Shown piece by piece: positions 38,950-51,882 of a DNA stretch of 64,000 nucleotides (position 1 is its first letter; every line of letters begins with the position of its first letter). The DNA comes from Paraphysoderma sedebokerense (Eukaryota > Blastocladiomycota > Physodermatomycetes > Physodermatales > Physodermataceae), in contig JAHLJZ010000102.1 of NCBI GenBank assembly GCA_025602915.1, positions 1 through 64,000 of the forward strand. Direction: 5' to 3'. Made by a program: the position numbers and the translations under genes. Under the pieces are notes generated by a model. The model saw only the letters and a program-made list of their open reading frames with translations, did not search any database and was not told the origin of the DNA.

Positions 38950-40450
38950 TAAGAATTCAATATCGAAGATCGCTTTTCATTGCTAATATTGATGTAAATC
39001 ATTAATATCTATGTGTGACGAGATTCAACATTCAGGTGCTCATTTGTAAATACGTTATCATTAGAGTTTCATTTTTTCTTTTCGTTTCATTTTTTGAAAG
39101 TTTTGTTTGCATGTGTAATTTTGTAGTTTGAACCGTAACGGTTTTTTGTATTTTACTGTTTGGGTTAATATTGTGATTGTCTTTTTAATGATGGAAACAA
39201 GAAAGAATGTAGGCAGCATAGAGTTTATGAGGATTCACTTAGTAACTTTAATTTTTTTGTGAGAAATGTTCGTGTGAAATATATACCGGATAATCATTAC
39301 TTTTACAAATTAATGGTTTACTCATTCCGTTTGGAACTGTTGGTATAGTTTCTTGTAACTTTTGGCCGAGTTGCTTTATTAGAGAATGATTTCCGAGCAG
39401 ATAGGACTCGGGGTCCTCAATAAAAGTATAACCAATCAGCAATCAGATGATTCTAAATTATCACCAAGTTGATCTTAATTGCGGCATATATCAAATCAAA
39501 GTCGAAGAACTGAACTGACGGCAGATAAAATTTTTCTTTGGATTTACCATTACGAGATTGATTTGGTACATGATGGCTTTATTCCAAAGGGCAGTTTATG
39601 CGTACTCCAACGCGAAGTTGAGGAAACTTTAAGCAACCTTGGATTTTGCTTATACCCACAGCATTTTAAACTAATATAGGCTCCTTCCGTTGCTTTTAAA
39701 ATTCAGAAATGAGGGTACCGGGATTCAGATTTATTGCGTTTCTCGGCTAAAATACGTCGACGACATTTTCCAAATTGATCCAAGTCAAAATTCACACCAC
39801 AGTTGAGATCCTGGAATTTTCCCTCTCGCCTTTTTAGCACAGTTCTCCATGAAAAATCGATGTCCAACAGCTTAACTTTTCTGGACTCTTTCCGATCGAA
39901 ATTACCATTGGTTAAGTACTAACGTCTACTGAATCTGAAATTACTCCGCAACATGACTGAAAACAGCTATAGTGCCGATTTCATCTAGTATGCGATAAAA
40001 TAATGGCGAAGAGACTTCCATGTTGCACTAGCGGGCCTTTCTTTAATGTTAGAGTATACTCTCGCGTCTTGCTATGCGGTCTCTAGTTCAAATTATCAGC
40101 ATTTCGGACTTTAAAGCTTCGTGCAGTCACTCTTATTCCATAAAAACAAATCAATTCAGTCCTCGCTCGACTCAAGTGGTATATACTCGACATGAGTTAT
40201 TATTTGAATAGGCTGTGAACTTGCGATGCAAGTTCCGTTAGTGCTCCGTTATTATAAATTGCCATTAGGTGGCAATCGATCTCTTCTTGACGGCGTTCAA
40301 GTATTTCAATTCAATTCGCGTGTTGGGCATCGAGGATTCGAGACTGCATCGAGATGTATACGTAGAAAGAGAATGCGAGGAAGCAAAAATTTTCATGCTC
40401 CATTCCTTTGACTACCAGAAGTTTACTTATACTTTAATACTTTCCTAAAT
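38950..40450. other. intergenic between HTH gene and copy D
   Basis: 1.5 kb of AT-rich DNA. It begins with a T-rich 3' flank (39060-39150). Apart from the open frame on the minus strand at 39703-39918 listed separately, I see nothing supported. Confidence 0.45.
39703..39918 (-). other. open frame, possible exon or gene relic
   Basis: Minus-strand frame of 72 codons without an ATG start, bounded by stops. Its composition is protein-like (KVKLLDIDFSWRTVLKRREG, CGVNFDLDQFGKCRRR). A second short frame upstream on the same strand (MEVSSPLFYRILDEIG) ends near 39952. The two do not join cleanly by a standard intron. Could be a relic of an unknown gene, or chance. Confidence 0.2.
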
Positions 40451-43400
40451 ATGCATGCTTTTCTTACGCTCCTGTGTAGTGTTTTGTGTGCCTCCTTCAT
40501 CCACGCCCAGGTGTACCCATCTTATGCACAATCTGGACATCCGTGGTTTTTATCCGATAATGCTCAAATACAGACAGATAATGATACAAATGTCATAGAT
40601 ACATATTCTGTTGCCGAGGACTTCTACATACTCAATGGAAAATTATCCTCCCGCTCTTTAAGCCTTTGTCGGTATTCTCGGACTACGAAGAGCATCCGTA
40701 GAGTTCGCATGAATATCACTGGTGCTAGCTTTCCCGGGGTTGACGTCTTCAGGTGGGGGAATTATTGATCTCATCTCTTGCAAATGTTGCCCAATGTAAC
40801 CCTTCCTGATATTTACAGGTTCAAGTCTGATATTGCGTTCGTGATTGACCCTCTCAGCGGTGACGCCCATATCGTATACACGTTCGCCAACAAAATTGGC
40901 ATCCAAACATACGCTAGTATATCAACACAATTCCAAGTAACCGATGTTTATTTAAACAGTTCACATGAATACACATATACTTTACCGTCTTCAAGAACTA
41001 GTGTCAACCCGTGAGTAAACATGTCATGACAACAGCTTATCTGTTGTATCATGATCAAATGAATAAGCCATTCTGACCAAGCCAAGTCCATTCTTAGAAA
41101 AATTGTATGTTCGTTATATAACGGGTCTTTGCTTCTCGCTGTCTATCAGCACAACGACAACAATGCCACTGGCCTGCACGCTTGGTTTGCCGCTAAATTT
41201 CAAGGGCCTGCTCCACGAGCAATTACTATTCAACCGAGAGAGCATACTCGATATCCATCGCATCAGATATTTTTAGGGTTCAGAATGCAACACATGCCTT
41301 TTATTTCCGCCTGTCAGCGAATGGATCGCTTACGCAGGACATTAGACATGTCAGTTCTGCGACAACTAACATGATTTCGCGTTATTCCGTCACAGCTGAA
41401 GACACGATGGATAATTCGACATATTACTTGTATCAAGAACCAATCGGAGGGAATGAAGCTTGGGGAGAAATAAGACAAGTAGTGCTCCATCAGCTTGATA
41501 GAAGCGATTCGTTCCTGAGGAAGATAATTCTGGTTCCGTTCGTCCCCGACACTGTCCCGTATTTCTTCATGAAAGTCACTTTTGATGCAGTTTACTGTCT
41601 TTTTGTTTCTATTGAACCGTTAATTGTTTCTACTTTTGCTTACCACGAAAAACGATATGGCGGAAGAGAAATAGTTTTAGTAAAGATCAACAAAACCGAT
41701 ATGAGCTACATTGCCCACAGTGGGGTATCAACAGTAGGACATGACGATGGGGTTCGATTAGAAGTAGAGACAGACGGCTCTGTCTTTATCATCGGAACAA
41801 CAAATGCTGATATTGCGAGTCCTTGGGGTGCAATATACGCAGCTCCATCTAATTTGACCATTTTCGTTACCCGCTTTCAGAGTTTCGGAATATCATCTTT
41901 CGTAACGCCAATATCATTAAGTAATGCCCTCGGATACCGAATCCAAGAGTCAAAGAATTTTAGTGTCGTCTTTACGCAAGACGTCACACAGATTGCCGGT
42001 TCGCTTTGGATTCAACTTTTTCTTAGAGACGGATCCACTTCGGAACTCTCGGGACAATTCGACAGTATTAACAATCTCGTTGTCACTGCCCCTCAAGGTG
42101 GAGGGAAAGGTATTCTGATGCATTATTCTCAGTTGACAAAACTAGATTATACAAACATTATGATTAGGTTTATCTCTTATGATCGGATTTTGGGATTATC
42201 CGCATCATCCGATGACTTTCAATCATGATTTATCGTACGATCCACCGTACATAGACTCGGTTGCACCATTGAACGGACCAACCAGTGAGTATTTTAATAT
42301 GCATGATTGAATTATTCTTGATACAATTAACAGCGCGGTGTTTGAAGCTGGCGGCACACAGTTGCGACTCTGATGCCTGAATATAGCGAATGTTTCGAAT
42401 TTTCTATCTGTCGAGATCACAGTTGGAGGCAAAAAATGCAGCTACCAAATTCTGGCATTAGAATCTTTTAGCTGCTTGGTACCTTCAGGAATTGGTACCC
42501 ACCTACCAATAGTTGTCAGTTTTTTAGGCAACGAAGGAACAGCCAATGTTACATTCTCTTATGATCCGCCCAGAATTGACTCAGTCCGACCTAACTTTGC
42601 TCCACCCAGCGGAGGTTCCGAGATCGCAATCGTTGGAAGCAATTTTGGCTCCGGTTTAGATCCCTCCGTTTATGTGACGATCGGTGGTCGAAATTGCACT
42701 CTTTTGTCCGTCACGCATGGCAAGATTACTTGTGTGGCTCCTTCCGATGTCGGACAGTCCTTGGATGTCTTCATCACAGTTGGAGGACAGAATTTCACAG
42801 CGGCTTCAGCATTTTATTATCTTCCCCCCGAGATAACCTCGATTTATCCAACGGCTCCTAGAGACTCAAAAGGATTCGTGATAATTCGAGGTCGCAACTT
42901 CGGCAACGATACGTCCCAGTTAAATGTCTTGTTTATATCGACAAAATCCACAATTTATTATCCTTGTTCAACAATCACTCCGATTGGGGAGGCTTTCTCT
43001 GATATTATTAATTGGTAAGTCACAAGATATCTTTGACTTTAGGGCCCAATTTACTCATCCCTAGGCGATTGTTTAAGCACCCTTGATGGTTACCTCCCTC
43101 TTCCCGACATATATGATGTTCGTGTTTCAATCAAAATCGGTGGACAAACTTCTCTCCGAACGAACTTATTTGAAACTGGATCTGAGAAACAACTGGCTGT
43201 GGCAATTCCGCAAAAGCTCACCTTATTGGAGGATTCGCGACTGACATTTCGATTGGAGGGAAACCCCTCAAACGTTACCGACACCCTGCAATTCTATATT
43301 ACCAGCCTTCCAATTCATGGGCAATTGTTAAATCATATAGATTCGAGTCCTCTTGCTTTAGATGCTTACTTCGCTACCGCTTTGGTGCCTAATGGATTCA

Positions 43401-46400
43401 CTGATATTCTATACATTCCAGATGCGGACTTCAATGGTACTGACAAAGTTCAATTTCAAGGTACGTTAGTCTGTTGATCCAAACAAGTATTCCTATCCTG
43501 ACAACAAGACAGTTATAGTGTGCGACTCCTTCTTCTGTGGTGTGTAGTAATTTGTCAGCAAATGTTCGTGCAGAAGATAAAACTAAGCTGTTTATTAAGG
43601 TCTCCCTGCCGAAATCATTCTGTCGGTTCTTCCTCTCAACGAGCTTCCTATCGTCAGCAATCTTTCTTTCACGATTGATGAAGACAACATGGTACAGTTA
43701 TGCCTGAATTATACCGATGCAGATAGTACAGTTCAAGATCTAGTAATTATTGTTACGACCTTGCCATTCGGACAACTTCTTGATGGTTCCGTTCCAATTG
43801 TATCCGTCCCACACGTCTTAAACGATACTACTGTGAATTTCATACCACCTCTGAATCGTCATGGGCAACTCCCCTCATTCTACTACTCTAATTTCACATA
43901 TATTGCTTTCGACGGTGCCAACTACTCTACAGTTCCCGGGACAGTGACGCTCAATGTTCGACCAGTTGATGACTTCCCTATTGCAGCAAATTTAGCATTA
44001 GAAATGGACAGAAATCGTAATCTTCTGATCCAATTAGAATGCGTTGATATTGATACGGCCCATCAAACCTTCTCTTGATTATCAAAAAACTTCCAGCGAA
44101 TGGTACTTTGTACGATTATGATTATATAACGAATAGTCTGGGGAATCCTCTTTTGAACACAGTGAACGATGAAAGGCGTCGTGTTTGGTTCATACCATCA
44201 TTGGAATTTATTGGACGCACAGAATTCTGGTATGAATGCTTAGGTAAGGGACAGTAATGCTATTATATATTCACATTCATCCATTCCAATTTAAACTGCA
44301 ATTGATAGACAGCACAGGCGCGAAATCAAACCGTGCAACTGTTACAATATCTGTAAATCCGGTTATAGATTGCGCAGAAGAGATTATGTTCTCTTCTGAA
44401 TTTGTTAATGGCGCTCTTTCAATGTACCCTATAGACCTATCAAACCGGCAAACAAATTCCGAAAGGTACGAGTGCTCTCACGTTACAAGAAGGAAATCTA
44501 TTAACCAACATCTGATGTAACAATCCACACACCAGAATCGACTTTAAGAGTGTGAAATATCCCCCAAGAGGAATCTTCTTGCAGGGTGATGGAACCCTTA
44601 TTAACGTTAGAGACGTCATCGCCACCAATCGTATATGGTTCTCCTCGAATAATACAGGTGGAGCGTAAGTCCTTGTGCTCTTTCAGTAATCACAGCCGGT
44701 GAATCTTTGCCCTGACCTATTTCTGTCAAGTGACCCATACGGAAACTTTACGTATATCGCTATTGGTCCTTCTAATACATCGTCAGTTGCTTGTACTACG
44801 CGATTCAAAGCAGTCTGCTCTCAGTCGTACCTCAACGTGTTCAATAACAACAGCGGAAAAATATGCGAATTTTGTGCCCCCGGTGCCGCCTGCAGGTACC
44901 CGTTTTGAAATTATCAACTAGAAATTAGAAATACATGCTTATGTTCTTCCCAGTGTGAACGGTCTTTTCACCCCATACGCCGATCGGGGATTCTTGCCGT
45001 GCTTTCCGGTAAAAGTAATGTTATTATAAGTTCAAAAGTTGTCTTTTCATTAATGCAGCTCTCTTTTGTTTACACTTAGGAATCTGCATGTCCGGGAATG
45101 GAGAATCAAATATGTAGTATTGGGAGAACGGGGATCCGTAAGTGGGAATTACTTTGATATAGTCCTGCCATCATTTTTTGAATTCACGCGATTTAAAGGA
45201 TGTGCGACATGCAAGAACGGTTTCTACAAATTTCAGGAGCAATGTATTCCCTGTACAACACAACCGAGTATTCTGGTATCTTTAATTATCGTTGCGATTG
45301 TTATTGGTGGATTGTTACAGGTGATTGCATTCGAAGCTTATACTAAAGGCCCAAGGTATGATGATGTACTAGTTGTTTTCCTAAAGGAAAAGATTTAACA
45401 TGCAATCGGAGTAGTATGGGTCTATTGAACATCACCATTAATTTTATCCAAACAATTTTAATTATCCGCAACTTTCGTTTGAGTTGGCCCGCTGAACTGG
45501 TGCAAATTCTTGACTACCTGTCTTTCGTCAAACTCACTATCGATTATTCCTCTCTGGAATGTCTTGTTGCAGATGAAGCGATTACTTTTAATTACAGCTT
45601 CAAAATGAAAGTAAGCCTTGTTGTGCCTTTCATTTTGCTTATCGTTTTGGTATTGTGTATGGGTATCTGGAAGATTATTGTTAAACTGTCTGAGGTGGTG
45701 AAACAACGACATCGATCCAAATCGACCGATTTTGAACAAAGCAGTCTCATCTCTTTGATCAAGAACTACAATATGCTATTATCGTTTATGTTCATTTCTC
45801 TAGCGCAAAGTTCTCTGGGGTAAGTCTGCCATCCAAAAGAAAAATCTAGGCACTTATACTCATTCTAAAACTGTTCTTTACAGGTTATTCGACTGCTCAC
45901 TGGAAGTGGATCAATATTACTATCTCGGTGAGTTGATTGTTATCTTAAGCGCTGCCTGAAGTTAATCTCATGCTAGATTTTTACATCTAGATTCTGATTT
46001 GAGCTTAAAGTGCTTTGGAAAGTGGTGGTGGTCAGATTTTTCACTTGCTGTTGTCGCTGTAATGTGAGTGCCGTTATGTTGTCCATTGTCATTATACAGC
46101 CTGCTAAGCAAATCTGTTATCATCTTTATTCAAGTGCCTATGTCATGGGAATACCATTTTATTTCTTTATGCTGCACATTTGCTCTCATCAGACCTACTA
46201 TAAGAGCTACGGTTGGATCAAAATGAAGTCATTGACTCAGCAGATTTTTGAAGCAGATAAACTATTTCAACCTCAATTTCAGTTTTTCATTTTTATTCAG
46301 TACATTCAAAAGCTTTTGCTGGCAATTCTTGACATGTTTTTCACAAGGTGAGAGGAATAATCCTACATAAAGATTGATTGTGCAAATGTCTAAATCTTTT

Positions 46401-46721
46401 TTTCATCTAGATATGTGGTACTTCAGAGCGTTTTGATGTCGTATAATTTAATCTTCATGTTCTTTATTTAAACATCGGCCGTACGCCTACACAACCTTGA
46501 ATGTTTTGGAGATGCTATCAATGGTCATGTCTTTTTTGGTAGTATCGCTGGGACAAGTCTTTCGATCCGAAACCTTAAAAACCGATGTGCAAAGGTTGTG
46601 CTTGATTATGCTTATTCTGTTTATAATATTTGGATTTCTGTTTATAGCATTACTTTGTGGGTTTTATGAATTTCATCGGAAAGTTAGATTTTACTATATG
46701 GGAAAGTTTGGATGGAGCTAA
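40451..46721 (+). pseudogene. array copy D: diverged, decayed IPT/TIG plus cadherin-like membrane protein
   Basis: Full-length relative of copies A-C with the same exon order (signal peptide MHAFLTLLCSVLCASFIHAQ, IPT/TIG repeats at ~42480-43010, cadherin-like repeats to ~44260, Cys-rich stalk CATCKNGFYKFQEQCIPC near 45200, membrane helices to 46721), but clearly diverged in sequence. Several lesions are visible: a frame break near 41220 (FQGPAPRA against NYYSTERAYS in the other frame), loss of the acceptor that precedes the SYDPPYI exon near 42232, an in-frame TGA at about 42373, a frame break near 44065 (DIDTAHQTFS then stop), and another near 46465 before HRPYAYT. A 27-bp deletion near 45000 keeps frame. 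The stalk/TM2 junction is intact (LSWPAELVQILDYL). Most likely a pseudogene. Confidence 0.7.
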
Positions 46722-47175
46722 ACTTGAAGCATTCGATGCAGCATTGGAAAAAATAGAAGATTGGTGGAAAAGAGTGAGAACAGGATTATGAATCGGTAAG
46801 AATTTATATTCAATTTATTTCTGGATTTAATTATGCAGGAACATCTGAATCAAGCTTGAATACTTCATTCGCTTTCTACAAGGGCGATCACATATTGCCT
46901 TTAAAGCTGTATAATTGATTTCAAACCTGTTTATTATGTGGCCCAATATTCAAATCCATAATTTATATCATACTTTGCGTTTCAACAATAGTAATGAAAT
47001 GTAATTGAAGATTTCATTTCGAAAATACAAAATAAGCCTTCCGAGTGAGTCACTTGGTGCGCCCGCTTTTTATGCTTCGGCCACCCACTTTTCCATCAGT
47101 CTATCAATCATCTCTTAGGACACAATTCTGCGGCTATAGTGTAGATATACAGAGTTAATACCACAAGTTTCCTAC
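46722..47175. other. intergenic between copy D and TPT1
   Basis: 454 bp holding the 3' flank of copy D and the TPT1 promoter; no gene seen. Confidence 0.5.
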
Positions 47176-48378
47176 ATGTCATCAGCCCCGCCAACAGCCG
47201 AAGTACCTGCTCAACCATTGTCTCTGTCGCACCTGTCCATCAACGACGTTAGTACATCGACGACTGACGCATTCCAAGCATCTTCTCACAAGGACTCTAG
47301 GCGTATGGATCACAGGTCTAAACAGAAAGGCAAAGATAAAGGCAAAAATTCAGAGCCAAAGTCCCAATCAAAGTCGAATAACACCACTCGGTCTAGTTCA
47401 AGGTCTCAATCGCATGATGTCAACTTATCGAAATCATTATCCTTCGTTTTGCGACATGGCGCCACTAAGCTTGGCATAAATATTAGAAATGATGGTTTTG
47501 TAAAAGTAGAGGAATTGGTCTGTATTCTTGATTCATCCTTGAGAATATCTGCTGAGCACCCCAAGTTTTTTCACCCGCTTCACTGAAGAAACGAATTCGT
47601 ACTCTCTTTCGTTCACTAATTGGAACATTGATGATATAGTTATCACATTCTAAGTTCAGAGGTTATAACCTAACAGATATACAGAACGTAACGGAAAACA
47701 ACGAGAAGAAAAGGTTCACAATGGAACAGGATGAAAGCGGAGTATGGTGGATCAGAGCGAATCAAGGCCACAGTCTGAAAGAAGTATGTAATCTTCTAGA
47801 TCTTATTCTTCAAGTTGAATTAGATGTTTATGATGGCATTTATGACAGATCGATAATGTTCAAATGAAAGAGATCCAAAAGGCTGAGGAAATTCCAGTTC
47901 TTGTTCATGGGACTTATACGCAGCGTTGGAATAGCATCAGTATGTTTGTCACCTCCACGGAGTGTAATGTCTTGTGTAATTTCTAACATGGGCATCTTTC
48001 GATTGATTTTATAGAGAAGGACGGGCTTAAAGCGATGACCCGTCACCATATACATTTTGCGACTGGATTGTTTGGTGAGGACGGAGTTATCAGCGGAATG
48101 CGGAAAAACTGTGAAATTTTTATATACGTGGATGTGGAAAAGGCTATGTCAGGTTTGTACTTGTATCGGTTTCGAATCACAGTACGTTATGAAATGATTT
48201 ATTGACCTTGTGGGTTTAAAACGTCTCGGTAGATAGAATCAAATTTTATCGGAGTGAAAACGGCGTTATATTGACAGCCGGTGTTGGAGAAGAAAAATGC
48301 TTACCAGTGCGGTATTTCAAGAGAGTGGTTGACAGTGAAGGCCAAGAATTAGATATTGGGTCGCATCGTAGCGCATAA
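47176..48378 (+). CDS. TPT1: tRNA 2'-phosphotransferase
   Basis: Removes the 2'-phosphate left at the splice junction by fungal-type tRNA ligation, using NAD+. Five exons: about 47176-47518, 47660-47783, 47850-47939, 47956-48150 and 48234-48378. The N-terminal ~80 residues are Ser/Lys-rich and disordered. The catalytic part has LSKSLSFVLRHGATKLGI, then FRGYNLTDIQNVTENNEKKR, VLVHGTYTQRWNSI, GLKAMTRHHIHFATGLFG and the RKNCEIFIYVDVEKAM strand, all KptA/Tpt1 family signatures; the RH and HIHF residues belong to the conserved Arg/His set. The end FYRSENGVILTAG is also typical. Length is normal for a fungal Tpt1. The presence of TPT1 fits a genome with intron-bearing tRNAs. Confidence 0.92.
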
Positions 48379-48645
48379 AGTAGATGTACAGAGGTCAGAT
48401 TCTAGAGTTAGTTACTCCTTTGTAATCAATAAGTAAGGAAATGAAGATTGCACTATTGTTGAATGAATTTTTACGCTTGTCCTAGTTATATATCTCATCG
48501 TCGATGAAAAGATTCAATGAATTTCGACACTTTAGGGGCAGTGGTTCGGTCAGCTTAGGCTGAGGTCAGCCATGTCTTCGTTCCCTCCCTCTCAAGGCGA
48601 CCTCAATCATTTACACCCCACAATCAGAACAACAAAACACAAGAT

Positions 48646-50601
48646 ATGAACCCACAATCATTCCTTGGTCCTCTCTCTTACCGCCTTCAGCAATCCGTCA
48701 TTCTTCCTGGCCTCCTTTCGCTGCCTGCACGACGTTCTTTGTCCTCATTCTTCAACTCTTCCAACTCAGCCCCGTCCAACCAACCTCAAAACCTCCATCT
48801 TGCTGACACTGATTCAGGTATCAAAAAGTACAGCAGCAAGGCATCAAATCTCATCAACTCTATACTTCATGGCTCCGAAAGCTCCAGAGCTCAATTCCAG
48901 GAGTTGGATAGGTTGTCAGAATTGTCAGAACAGAGTACGCACAGCAAACTACTGGCCAGGGGAACCGAGGTTTCTGAATTTATTTGTATGTTGTTCTTTC
49001 CATTACAGCGTTATCATCAATTTCTGTGCTTTTTCTTCTGCTTTTCCCTTCTTTCTTAGTACATGGGGCAAGTGGTCTATGGACTTTGGAGTGACTCACT
49101 AGGAATTTGCCCACGTACTTACCGGACCTACCAATTTTTATTATTATTCGCAAATCATCTTATCGTCCCGCCTCTCTTTTCTGTATTGGTCATGTGTTAT
49201 ATTACATTCATTGATATTCCGACTTCCACCTAATTTGATCACTGCCGCGGATCTATTCTGCGTAATCCTTGTCGCTTCCAACGATTGCAGTCCACAAAGT
49301 AAAACCCGATAAAGTAGCAGAATATTTGTCTTTTGCGTAAGTTTTGCACTTTTTCTGCGTTCACATTTACATTTCTCTGCTTCGCTCTTCGCCTGCGCCA
49401 GTAGTGCTCAGATCTACTTAGCCCAAATTTTCGTGTGACCTAACTTTATTGAATTGATTGATAACGTGAACCCACATTCATTGTTCTTCAATTAGGTCTC
49501 AATACTATCCTACTCTTATTTCCACAAAGTCGAACTCAGTAGAATCTGAGGATAAACCGAACGCAGCCCTTGTTGGGTCGTGGAGTACAGAGATTGGTGA
49601 TCTGGATACTTTTGGTGTGTGACCCTACATTTGTGTTTTATAGGACGCAGACTTTTTGTTCTTACGCCTTCTATCAATCACGCTTGACTACACATGACTT
49701 TTCCAAAAATTATAGTTCATATCTTGACATACCCCTCCTACAAAGACTACACCATCTTCAACTCCCCTGCCTCTCAATCACGAAAGGCTCGTCTTTCATT
49801 TGAAAAATCGATCGCCTCAACCCTACTCCACCGAAGTAACCAAATCTGTTTAGAATTTGCTTTTTGGAGAAGTACCACCGCTAGAGCTGAGGATAAGCAA
49901 CACCAAGATGGTGGAATTTATGAATTGAGATCTTATCAATTAAAACCTGGAAGAATGTTGGAGTGGGAGTATCACTGGTATGTGCTCTGCATATGTTGAG
50001 GCAATCCCTTAAAGCTTTTATTAACTCATTAATTTCATTTTTCTTTGGTTTTCGCGTTTCTCTGTCGATTGTTCTATAAACGATAATTCTTGCCGTTTTG
50101 CCATATTTCTTATGATCTTATAAATCGACAGGAAAAAAGGGCTGGAATGTCGTCGTCGTTTTTGTGAACCTGTAGGAGCATGGTTCTCTCAACTTGGTGA
50201 CCTTCACCAGGTTCATCATATGTGGTGCTACCCGTAAGTCCTGTCATATCTGTTACCTTTTGTCAAATTTATCTCTGTTCCTATGGTTCCTGTCATTCCT
50301 ACCCTCTGATACTAATAAGTGCTGTCGACATATGCTTTATACATTTAGAGATCTCGAAGAACGCAAGTTAACGAGAGAAGCAGCGTGGAAAGTAGACGGT
50401 TGGGCGGAAACAGTTTTTCAAACTGGTAAGTGTTCTCTAGTACTTACGTTCGAGCCCGCTTTTTGGCTCCGGTTTTTGCTTGTCTTTATCATTGATCGCT
50501 CAAAATGTTCTAACCCTTCCTTTACCAACACCGTAGTCCGTCTAGTTGATCACATGCAAGCCAATATCATGGTTCCATTGGAATATAGTCCATTACGATG
50601 A
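48646..50601 (+). CDS. NIPSNAP: NIPSNAP family mitochondrial protein
   Basis: Seven exons: 48646-48985, 49291-49336, 49496-49614, 49716 to about 49978, about 50132-50230, about 50350-50426 and about 50537-50601. The N-terminus is Arg/Ser/Leu-rich and unacidic (LLSLPARRSLSSFF), a likely mitochondrial targeting peptide. The joined protein matches NIPSNAP order: SKLLARGTEVSEF, FHKVKPDKVAEYL, LVGSWSTEIGDLDTFVHIL, LEFAFW, GGIYELRSYQLKPGRMLEW, FSQLGDLHQVHHMW, DLEERKLTREAAW, ending DHMQANIMVPLEYSPL. These are two ferredoxin-like dimeric alpha/beta-barrel repeats. Animal members sit in mitochondria and have been linked to mitophagy; the fungal role is unknown. Intron 1 is about 305 nt, long for this window. 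Confidence 0.9.
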
Positions 50602-51882
50602 AATACCCGTCGATTTATTTAGAATTTATCGACGTTTTGTTACATACTTTGTGCAACGACAGCCGGAGGCGCTGTGAGCCATCGATTGTGTATTATTATC
50701 TACTGTGTACTGTAAAATTGTCAATACCTATGTGAAGGCGAAACTTTGGTTTTATTTCGACTTCTATAAAAGCAGTTTTTTTTGTTTCTTAGTTCCCTGC
50801 TTTTGCTGACATGTTATTACATGTTCAAAGTTATCTTTGTTGGCATTGTGCGTTTAGTAATGTTTTCAAAATATAGTTTGCGTGGTGTTTTCGAGCGAAA
50901 TGTTCCTGCAGAAATCGAAAATGGCAATAATTGCTCAATATACGAATAAGCGGTTTTTTTGGAATATCAAATTTTGATTTGCCTGCAATCTATACTTGAT
51001 TTTGTGATAATCGAGATTCTTTTCTGAAATTTTCGCTAAGAAACATCCTCTTGGTGAGTTAAATCTGGAGACTAATTCCAATTATCAAATGCCGTATCGC
51101 CTAGATGTCTTGACGCCAGAATTACGCATTTACAATTCCAAAGAAATAATGTTTATTGAAACTTCCATGTCATTATCATCGAATTCAACGATTATTCATT
51201 ACGTTTTTTATCCTCAAGATTTATATCTTCAACGATCATCGTACGGTCTGTGACAAGGGTCAATTATAAACTTTCGACACAATTGAGTTTCAAAGGAAAT
51301 CGTAATCGCTATATGGATTTTAAGGTTGCTATAATTGAGATGATGATGTCTACAGCGCAAGTAAATAAAAGCCAGCAAAAAATGGTTAACTGAAGTCAAC
51401 GATATGAATTCAAAACATTGAATAATCAAAAAGACAAACCGATTCAGCTTCCTCAACTTGGTTTTTATTCCTGTATTGTCTTGCCCACATCATACTCGGA
51501 ATCCAACCAGTCGGCTGTTGATATCTCCACTATTGTTATAAAAGATAGTTTTTGTTCGTCGATATCGAAGTCAAGTAGGTGCGGTAATTGTTGTTTATAA
51601 AGTCGTCGGCAGTAGTTTAATGGATAGAGGCGAAGGATGTCGACCGATCATTTGTAGTTGCAATAGCATTGTAATATTAAGGATTCATATTATAAAGATG
51701 TATGACGATATTAGAGAAAAAGGAGAGTAGAAAATTTGTTAGTAACAAATCAAATTCAATCATCACTGCCAGATAACAGTACACATCCATCAAACGCAAG
51801 AAAAAATTAATCTCATAGCTATTCCTTGCAACGACTATACGTCATGTTTTTCCATCTAAAAATGTATAATTAAATTCTAGCC
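50602..51882. other. intergenic, convergent 3' region
   Basis: 1.28 kb between the 3' ends of NIPSNAP (plus) and the small complex I-like gene (minus). AT-rich, short overlapping frames only; no RNA gene or repeat that I can support. Confidence 0.5.

Noticed and set aside
39479-39679. 66-codon plus-strand frame between the HTH gene and copy D
   Set aside because: No support; nearby minus-strand frames are equally plausible, so not called as a gene.
51601-51680. tRNA-like A-box (TAGTTTAATGGATAGA)
   Set aside because: No matching acceptor stem, T arm or B-box downstream.
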